Positions 7,392 to 11,916 of a stretch of DNA of 11,916 nt are shown in pieces. Position 1 is the stretch's first letter. Every line of letters starts with the position of its first letter. Location: contig CAVUYM010000003.1 in NCBI GenBank assembly GCA_963745675.1, positions 1 to 11,916 of the forward strand, given 5' to 3'. The translations under genes were made by a program, and so were the position numbers. The DNA is from JAUIIK01 sp963745675 (GTDB lineage: Bacteria > Chloroflexota > Chloroflexia > Thermomicrobiales > CFX8). The notes beneath the pieces are model-generated. The model had not been told where the DNA came from, did not search any database, and saw only the letters and a program-made list of their open reading frames with translations.

Positions 7392-8298
7392 CCTCCATAT
7401 CGAAGCGGAACATGTAGTAATCGGACTGCTGGAATGTTGCGCTGCCGTTCACTGCGTGCGACTCGGCGATGCGCTGCATGTTGCCGTCCGGTTGGGCGTC
7501 GCGTGCGCCATCCCCGTCAGGATCGTTGATGTCGATCCACTTGATACAAGCGCTGACGCAATCCTCTGGCGCGACGGTTCCGACACCGCCGCCGGAGGTG
7601 GTGAACCACGTGTAGCCGTTTTCAGCGGGCAGCAACGCGTAGAGGTCGCCAAGATCCGTGGAAAGGGGACCATCCGTGCCAGTGATGTTGACATCGCGGA
7701 CTGCCGTGAAATGATCGACATCGCTGACGGCTGAGTCCTGGCGTTCCCAGGTAACGATATGACCATCCGGCATGCCTAGAACGATGCGTTCCTGGGGATC
7801 TAGAAAGAAGTAGCCGGTGCCACCGAAGGAGGTGAGCGCTTCCTCGATGCTCGTATATGGATAGATGAAGCCCGTCCAGGCTAGCAGCTCTCCGTTGGGA
7901 CTTATGGCGGCGATGCTACGCAGGAACTCGTTTGTGCTTGGATCGGGAAAGCCGCCGCAGACGGTGAGCAGATTGCCTTCGGCGTCGTAGGTGTGCGCGG
8001 CGCATTCACCGAGGATCAGCGTACGCATCACCCCTGACTCGGGATCGGCGAAGCTGAACTCAGAGATGAGTGTCGTCTCGGCGCGCTCCCGCGCTACGGG
8101 GCCGGCGTGGGTATAGGTGTCGGTAAACCAGGCATCGTTGTGGATGTTGTTATTCGGGTTAGGCGCGAGCTCCGGATTTTGCCACGATCTTGTTTCAGCC
8201 TGTGCGCCGACCAGCCCGCTACTCACGCTGACGAGCAACAGCAGGATTGCTCCGATAGCCAGGCGTCGGGGTTTCGTCGCATTGTGGCTAGCTAACAT
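7354..8298 (-). CDS. Z-X1 fragment 1: signal peptide and N-terminal half of beta-propeller
   Basis: About 314 codons from ATG 8298 (319 from 8313). The N-terminus is basic (TKPRRLAIG) and is followed by a long hydrophobic segment and SSGLVGAQ, a good Sec signal. The body has repeated propeller-like blades (AISPNGELLAWTG, GYFFLDPQERIVLGMPDGHI, ENGYTWFTTSGGGVG), two close cysteines (EDCVSACIKWIDI) and an acidic loop DINDPDGDG. It ends in RFDMEDDGAPVISWQEP and a stop created by the suspected extra base at 7355. Its end overlaps the next ORF by 38 bases, as a single-base frameshift would produce. Confidence 0.65.
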   Translation of the reverse strand: MLASHNATKPRRLAIGAILLLLVSVSSGLVGAQAETRSWQNPELAPNPNNNIHNDAWFTDTYTHAGPVARERAETTLISEFSFADPESGVMRTLILGECAAHTYDAEGNLLTVCGGFPDPSTNEFLRSIAAISPNGELLAWTGFIYPYTSIEEALTSFGGTGYFFLDPQERIVLGMPDGHIVTWERQDSAVSDVDHFTAVRDVNITGTDGPLSTDLGDLYALLPAENGYTWFTTSGGGVGTVAPEDCVSACIKWIDINDPDGDGARDAQPDGNMQRIAESHAVNGSATFQQSDYYMFRFDMEDDGAPVISWQEP

Positions 8299-8306
8299 TG
8301 CACGGT

Positions 8307-8311
8307 TCTCC
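8307..8311 (-). promoter_or_regulatory. Ribosome binding site for Z-X1 (GGAGA)
   Basis: GGAGA lies eight bases before the ATG at 8298, which begins MLASHNATKPRR. This favours 8298 over the in-frame ATG at 8313, which itself overlaps the site and has only a weak GAGCGA-like sequence upstream. Confidence 0.45.
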
Positions 8312-8349
8312 ATCCATCGCTCGCTTTCATCCCGAAAGGTTGTTTTCGG

Positions 8350-9177
8350 CTAGTCAACGAAGTTACAGGCCTCGAACTCGACGCCCTCCGTGGTAACACC
8401 GCGCAGGCAAAGTTCCTTGCCGTGGTAGATGTCATATTGGATCGCAGCGGGATCGTCGCTGTAGAAGAGCACCGTCTGGTCGAGGTAGCCGTCGCCGTTG
8501 ACATCGCTGATCGCCGCGCTCCAGAAAGCGCGCACGACCTCGGCACGCTCGATGCCGAGCCAATCCTCGAAGTGGAGGATGTCGCGATGCACCTGGCTGG
8601 CGTCGAAGGTCTCACTGCCATAGAGGACTGCCTTCGGCTGGCTGCCATCCCCGGCTACCGTGATCTCGGCCTCGGGAGTCGTCTCGTAGCGCAGAACCGG
8701 TTCGGCCTCTATCCCGTCAGCCTCGGTGCCGAGCGGGGTGGACGCGGACAGGCTGGACTCAAAAGTGAGGGCAGCGTTGTTCGCGAAGAACCAGATCGTG
8801 CCGCTGCCCGACCCGATGAAGGCCGCAGGATTACCGGCCTGGTCGATATCGACGAAGGCGGGAGACGAATCAGATCCGACATTGCGCAGGCCATACGGAT
8901 CCACGACCCGTTTGAGGAAGATTGGCTCGGTGGTCGTGCCCGCATTCTCGTAGATGCGTGTGTTGCCATTGGGCCCGCCCATAAAGAGGTCGAGCACGCC
9001 GTCGCCATCGGCGTCGGCCAGCGCCGGGATCGCCACGCTGGCGTAGAGCGGTGTCAAGCCGAAGGGATTGATCTGCGGCGCGGCAAAGGATCCTTGCGAG
9101 GTCGACCCCTGGTTCTCGTAGAAGTAGATGTCGCCGTTGGAACCGCCGCTGATAATGATGTCGATCAGCCCATCGCC
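8350..9177 (-). CDS. Y2 fragment 2: remaining FG-GAP repeats and C-terminus
   Basis: The genuine frame resumes at about 9177 with GDGLIDIIISGG and runs to the TAG at 8350. A longer ORF from ATG 9759 includes this stretch, but its first ~194 residues are Ser/Pro/Thr-rich out-of-frame sequence. It carries YFYENQGSTSQGSF, DADGDGVLD, RIYENAGTTTEPIFLKRV, the degenerate repeat DIDQAGNPA, and DVNGDGYLD near the end. The last 30 residues have the two cysteines (ELCLRG, FEACNF) conserved with Y1. Confidence 0.55.
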   Translation of the reverse strand, partial: GDGLIDIIISGGSNGDIYFYENQGSTSQGSFAAPQINPFGLTPLYASVAIPALADADGDGVLDLFMGGPNGNTRIYENAGTTTEPIFLKRVVDPYGLRNVGSDSSPAFVDIDQAGNPAAFIGSGSGTIWFFANNAALTFESSLSASTPLGTEADGIEAEPVLRYETTPEAEITVAGDGSQPKAVLYGSETFDASQVHRDILHFEDWLGIERAEVVRAFWSAAISDVNGDGYLDQTVLFYSDDPAAIQYDIYHGKELCLRGVTTEGVEFEACNFVD

Positions 9178-10699
9178 AGTTGAGATCGCCAAAGGCCAGC
9201 GAGGCGGGTGCCGGAAGCGCGACTCCGCCCAGGTAGCTGCCGAGCCCGATGAAGGCGAAGTCGGGATTGGTGGCCGTGCCGAAGTTCTCGTAGAAGGCCA
9301 AATGCCCATCATCGGTGCCGAGGTAGAGATCGAAGTCGCCGTCGCTGTCGATGTCGACGAAGGTTGGCCGGCCGTAGCTGCCAGCGACCATGAAGTCCTG
9401 GGAGACCGGGTTCGCGAAGGCTGGAACGGTGGCAGTTCCGGTGTTCTCGAGATAGTCGAGTGAGGTGGCACTGCCGATGAAGAGATCCTGTGTGCCGTCG
9501 CCGTTGATGTCGACGAAGGTGGGGTAGACGGCAGAGGATGTCGAGGTTTCGATGCCGAAGGGGTTGGCGACCGGGGTAGTGAAAGCGTAGGAGGCGGGGG
9601 CGACGTTGAAGACGATGGTGATTTCTGCATTGCTGGGCTCGCTGCTGGGAAGTGACGTCGGCGCATCCCCATCGATCTGCGTGTTGCCGGCAGCATAGCT
9701 GCCACCGCCTGGACCTGCACAATTGTGGTGGACGCTAGCCGAAGTAGCGACCGGAGCATTGCAGGCGTTCATACCGCCGCCCCCGTACCCCCCACCAGAG
9801 GGGCTACCCGCCGAACTGCCGGCCGAGACGCCATTCCCATCGGTGGAGCCCGGATCGCCGTTCAGCCAGAAGTTAGCGCTGCCAACAGCAGCATCCTGGG
9901 CTCCGCCCCAACCGCCGAAGCCGTCTCCGCCGGGGGTGGTGTAGTTATCGGGATTGATGACTGGGCTACCTTGCCCCGGTCCGTAGTAGCTCCCGCCTCT
10001 GACAGTTCCGCTGTCCCCATTGAGATCCTGGCCGGCACCGTAAGCTGCCTTCTTCGACAACGCAATCGCGGTACCGCCATGGCCGCCTTCCTGACCATCG
10101 TGTAGCCATACACCATAATTTCCGCCACCGCCGCCACCGGCGATCAGGAGTACATTTCTCGCAGCAAAGCCACTGGCGACCGAGGCGACAATCGTCGATG
10201 TGCCGCCCGCGCCGCTATTCCAGGTTGTCGCATCGTTTTGCCCGTGCGCACCAAAGTAGTAGTGGAGTGTTGTCGTGCCGTAGGTGCTCTCGTAATCATC
10301 GATCGTTGTAGTCGTCTGGGCGTAGCCACCGAACCCACCCCAGCCGCCCGTATACGTGCCGCTGTAATTCTTGCCTTTGCCGCCCTTGCCGCCCCAGGCC
10401 TGGACCCACATGACGGTATATGACTGAATATCGGCATTGATCGCCTGCGCGAGTGGCAGAATATCGGTCGTCAGGTCCAGCGACGACTGGTTGTCGACGA
10501 TCTTGAGCGAGCAGGTCACGAGGGTGGAACTGGTCGCTGTGCAGGATGCGTAGTCGTTGTCGGCGGAGGTGGCCGCCAGGACCGCCCCGTCATCGTCCGT
10601 TGCCTGTGCGTCGACCAGCCCGCTGCTCAGGCTCAGCAGCAGCAGTACCAGGAACGGGGCAACAGTGCTTCGTTTCTGCAGGGCGTTCGAGATAGACAT
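8870..10699 (-). CDS. Y2 fragment 1: signal peptide, glycine-rich domain and first FG-GAP repeats
   Basis: Open for 609 codons from the native start; residues 1 to about 507 are in the genuine frame. After SLAFGDLN the sequence becomes WRWADRHHYQRRF..., rich in Arg and His with no FG-GAP pattern, so the last ~100 residues are out-of-frame readthrough. As read, the protein would keep its leader, the whole glycine-rich domain (GGWGGFGGYAQ, LLIAGGGGGGNYGVW, GQEGGHGGTAIA) and two complete calcium-loop repeats. Confidence 0.65.
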   Translation of the reverse strand: MSISNALQKRSTVAPFLVLLLLSLSSGLVDAQATDDDGAVLAATSADNDYASCTATSSTLVTCSLKIVDNQSSLDLTTDILPLAQAINADIQSYTVMWVQAWGGKGGKGKNYSGTYTGGWGGFGGYAQTTTTIDDYESTYGTTTLHYYFGAHGQNDATTWNSGAGGTSTIVASVASGFAARNVLLIAGGGGGGNYGVWLHDGQEGGHGGTAIALSKKAAYGAGQDLNGDSGTVRGGSYYGPGQGSPVINPDNYTTPGGDGFGGWGGAQDAAVGSANFWLNGDPGSTDGNGVSAGSSAGSPSGGGYGGGGMNACNAPVATSASVHHNCAGPGGGSYAAGNTQIDGDAPTSLPSSEPSNAEITIVFNVAPASYAFTTPVANPFGIETSTSSAVYPTFVDINGDGTQDLFIGSATSLDYLENTGTATVPAFANPVSQDFMVAGSYGRPTFVDIDSDGDFDLYLGTDDGHLAFYENFGTATNPDFAFIGLGSYLGGVALPAPASLAFGDLNWRWADRHHYQRRFQRRHLLLREPGVDLARILCRAADQSLRLDTALRQRGDPGAGRRRWRRRARPLYGRAQWQHTHLRECGHDHRANLPQTGRGSVWPAQCRI

Positions 10700-10729
10700 C
10701 TAGCCTGATCCTTTTCGTAGACGCTGGAG

Positions 10730-11683
10730 TTAGCGGCTTGCACTGCCCAGGTAGACTTCGCCAATCCAGAAACTGCTGAGCGCGTAGCCGCCGGCGCAGC
10801 TGTCGCTCTCGGTTAGTTGGCTACCGGTCCGCCCGAAGCCCAAATAGTTCGCGTACTCGCCATCACCACCGAGCAAGACGAAGCGTCCGGCCGCTCCGCC
10901 ATCCGTCGTCTCCATCTCCACTGCGGAGCCCACCAACGTTCCGCGCTCGCCTGCGAAGCGCGCTTCGAGCGCCGTGCCCAGCTCCGGGTCGATGCCGCGC
11001 GTCAGCGACAGAGAAAGTCCACCGCTGTCTTCTGTATTTGAATTGCCAACAAATGCGCCCGTTGCCGTCGTTGCATCATGCAAGCAGGCGTCAAAGCTTA
11101 GGTTGACGCCGCCGACAGGCCGCTCGTTCTCAATCCGGTAGCCGGCGACCGACAGGCTCGTCTCCGTCCGGTCGGTCACCTCGTTAATGTAGAGCACCGC
11201 GCCGCTGTTGCCGCGCTCGCCACGTAGGATCCCGGTGATGACGTCCTCACCCTGAGCCGGGTCGATCATCAGTTGCAGATCCCCGCTCCATGCACCGTTG
11301 TCATCGGTGATGGTGAGATTTTGGAAGGACACCTGAGCGCCTCGACATACGAGCGTGTCGGAGTGACAGGGACTACTCCAGCCGATGTTGGTCTGGGTCG
11401 TCGCGCTACCGGTGATGTCGCCGCTGACTGTGGTGATGCCGGCTAGGCCGCGCATGTGGAGCCCGGCGTCATCGAGCCAGAGCCGACCGGGATCGCTGAT
11501 CTCGCTGACGGAAAGTTCCAGCGAAATGGAAGTGGCATTGCTCGGTACTGCCAGCGCATCGAGGGCGTCTGGCGTTGCCTCGGTTTGCGCGCCAACGACG
11601 CCGCTGCTAAGGGCCAGGAGAACCAGTAGCACAATCGCCAGCCTGCCGCAGACCCGCCATGTTCGTCCCCTCGACTGATTCAT
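10730..11683 (-). CDS. X2: small secreted protein of unknown function (X family)
   Basis: An intact 317-residue ORF starting at ATG 11683. The N-terminus is basic (QSRGRTWRVCGR), with a hydrophobic core and LSSGVVGAQ as a Sec cleavage region. The mature part alternates short strands and turns. It holds SNATSISLELSVSEI, LWLDDAGLHMRG, a close Cys pair CHSDTLVC (residues 106-113), a lone Cys in DACLHD, and one near the end in DSCAGGY; it finishes SFWIGEVYLGSASR. GERG occurs twice in comparable Gly-rich contexts (ILRGERGNSG, RFAGERGTLVG), which may hint at an internal repeat. I do not recognise the family; an all-beta extracellular fold is inferred. The same domain forms the C-terminus of Z-X1, there without its own leader. 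It is followed by Y2 after 30 bases. The sequence before the ATG (GGTGTAGAG) is a poor ribosome site. Confidence 0.8.
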   Translation of the reverse strand: MNQSRGRTWRVCGRLAIVLLVLLALSSGVVGAQTEATPDALDALAVPSNATSISLELSVSEISDPGRLWLDDAGLHMRGLAGITTVSGDITGSATTQTNIGWSSPCHSDTLVCRGAQVSFQNLTITDDNGAWSGDLQLMIDPAQGEDVITGILRGERGNSGAVLYINEVTDRTETSLSVAGYRIENERPVGGVNLSFDACLHDATTATGAFVGNSNTEDSGGLSLSLTRGIDPELGTALEARFAGERGTLVGSAVEMETTDGGAAGRFVLLGGDGEYANYLGFGRTGSQLTESDSCAGGYALSSFWIGEVYLGSASR

Positions 11684-11716
11684 CTCTACACCATTCTTTT
11701 CAAATCACCTATCTAG

Positions 11717-11916
11717 CTAGAACCCCTGTTGAAAGATGATCTCGCCCGTAATGAGGGATGGCATTTCCGAGAGCATCTGTTCGCCATGTTCGCGCTGCCA
11801 TTCCTCTGCCACCTGACGTGCTGCCTCCAGCGCCGCCTCGGTGCAGCTGCCCGTCGTGCCGCTGCCGACGACACCAGCCGCCAGGGTGGTGCTAGCGGGC
11901 GAAAAGGCGGTGATCC
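11717..11916 (-). CDS. Short chimeric ORF: W-type leader joined to an unrelated tail (5' end outside window)
   Basis: The frame is open from the right edge to TAG 11717-11719 (about 66 codons). It begins with ITAFSPASTTLAAGVVGSGT and GSCTEAALE, which repeats the W1 signal-peptide end and first domain block. By eye there are about eight mismatches over 91 bases against W1. Where W1 continues TALLSGGAVTFNC, this frame switches to a charged, helix-like tail (ARQVAEEWQREHGEQ) and ends GEIIFQQGF. No beta-helix repeats follow, so it is either a truncated W copy joined by recombination to another gene's 3' end, or a short exported protein. It stops 33 bases before X2 starts. Confidence 0.6.
   Translation of the reverse strand, partial: ITAFSPASTTLAAGVVGSGTTGSCTEAALEAARQVAEEWQREHGEQMLSEMPSLITGEIIFQQGF

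Larger units (their letters stand above)
5463..8298 (-). pseudogene. Z-X1: secreted beta-propeller protein with X-type C-terminal domain, split by three single-base indels
   Basis: Three ORFs join into one protein if an extra base near 7355 and one near 5954/5955 are removed and one missing base near 5603/5604 is restored. The corrected length is 2835 bases, exactly 944 codons plus TAA. At 7355 the join reads WQEPYDRGTEIKPGQ, followed by SQGSGTSP and FVTIMDN. This fits the 'W..pYdrGt..KpGq.sqGsGTtPt...ITDN' core I recall from secreted PQQ-like/arylsulfotransferase-type beta-propellers. Domains: signal peptide (VSSGLVGAQ), propeller (about residues 40-540), a helix-rich region with CFAFLEAKDF and ELQRVEELV (about 540-680), then an X domain from SNATTISLEF to the end, homologous to X2. 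It lies 51 bases after Y2 and 30 bases before Y1. Catalytic activity is not evident. Confidence 0.7.
8350..10699 (-). pseudogene. Y2: secreted glycine-rich / FG-GAP repeat protein with one frameshift
   Basis: The start is ATG 10699 with AAGGA nine bases upstream, exactly as in Y1. One extra A in the plus-strand run 'gccAgttg' near 9178, absent from Y1, breaks the frame inside a calcium loop (DLN/GDGLID). Removing it gives 2349 bases, 782 codons plus TAG at 8350. Domains: signal peptide (LVLLLLSLSSGLVDAQ); Cys pair (ASCTATSS, VTCSLKI); glycine-rich domain (about residues 75-340); FG-GAP/VCBS repeats about 60 residues apart with DINGDGTQD, DIDSDGDFD, DLNGDGLID, DADGDGVLD, a degenerate DIDQAGNPA, and a final DVNGDGYLD. 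These D-x-D-G-D loops normally bind calcium and form a beta-propeller in integrin-like proteins. Location is likely extracellular. It lies between X2 (30 bases) and Z-X1 (51 bases). Confidence 0.75.
8350..11552 (-). repeat. Duplicated X-Y cassette, right copy
   Basis: Partner of 3108-6290. Here the X domain is preceded by its own signal peptide rather than by a propeller. This copy is better preserved: one indel (9178) against nine in the other. Confidence 0.8.

Noticed and set aside
3575..9190. Phase variation or programmed frameshifting
   Set aside because: The indel sites are not simple-sequence tracts or slippery heptamers, and they differ between the two copies.
8350..9759. A 469-codon gene starting at ATG 9759
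   Set aside because: Residues 1 to about 194 are Ser/Pro/Thr-rich out-of-frame sequence overlapping the correct Y2 frame; only the part from about 9177 is genuine.
11684..11716. AT-rich TAGATA as a -10 box for X2
   Set aside because: The match is weak and no acceptable -35 stands at the right distance.
1..11916. CRISPR array, mobile element or diversity-generating retroelement as the source of the repeats
   Set aside because: The repeats are protein-level beta-helix and FG-GAP periods and a gene duplication; no exact short repeats with spacers, transposase, reverse transcriptase or terminal inverted repeats are seen.

Overview
The window suggests a high-GC, Gram-positive-like or single-membrane bacterium, most plausibly from Chloroflexota (for example the Thermomicrobia). 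This is an inference from protein style: secreted 'GSCTEAALDTAL' beta-helix proteins with a choice-of-anchor Q ending, glycine-rich FG-GAP proteins, and a 'GSGT(T/S)P...ITDN' propeller. No rRNA, tRNA or housekeeping gene anchors the assignment. I see no CRISPR array, transposase, or defence or enzyme gene.

Every supportable gene lies on the minus strand, with gaps of only 30-80 bases, so the window reads as one co-directional cluster of exported proteins. In transcription order (right to left) it holds: (1) 11717-11916, the end of a short chimeric ORF whose N-terminus copies the beta-helix family leader; (2) 10730-11683, an intact 317-residue secreted protein, here called X2; (3) 8350-10699, a glycine-rich plus FG-GAP repeat protein, Y2, split by one extra base near 9178; (4) 5463-8298, a large secreted beta-propeller protein ending in an X-type domain (Z-X1), split into three ORFs by single-base indels near 7355, 5954 and 5603; (5) 3108-5432, a second glycine-rich/FG-GAP protein, Y1, broken by seven indels in two clusters; (6) 1353-3035, an intact beta-helix protein, W2, with three C-terminal CVNRYTGA repeats; (7) 1-1275, a GTG-initiated beta-helix paralogue, W1, running off the left edge.

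The organising feature is a duplicated cassette: X-domain, 30-base spacer, then Y, occurring at 3108-6290 and 8350-11552. In one copy the X domain is a free-standing secreted protein; in the other it is the tail of a propeller protein. Three unrelated families share nearly the same signal-peptide ending (L-S-S-G-[LV]-V-G-A-Q). The genes probably encode extracellular surface or matrix proteins; nothing in the sequence shows a reaction or ligand.

Eleven indels break the three duplicated or large genes, while W1, W2 and X2 read cleanly. Correcting the indels gives lengths that are exact multiples of three (944 codons plus stop for Z-X1 and 782 plus stop for Y2). Y1's indels also cancel to a whole number of codons. 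The disruptions may be genuine decay or sequencing errors; the sequence alone cannot decide.
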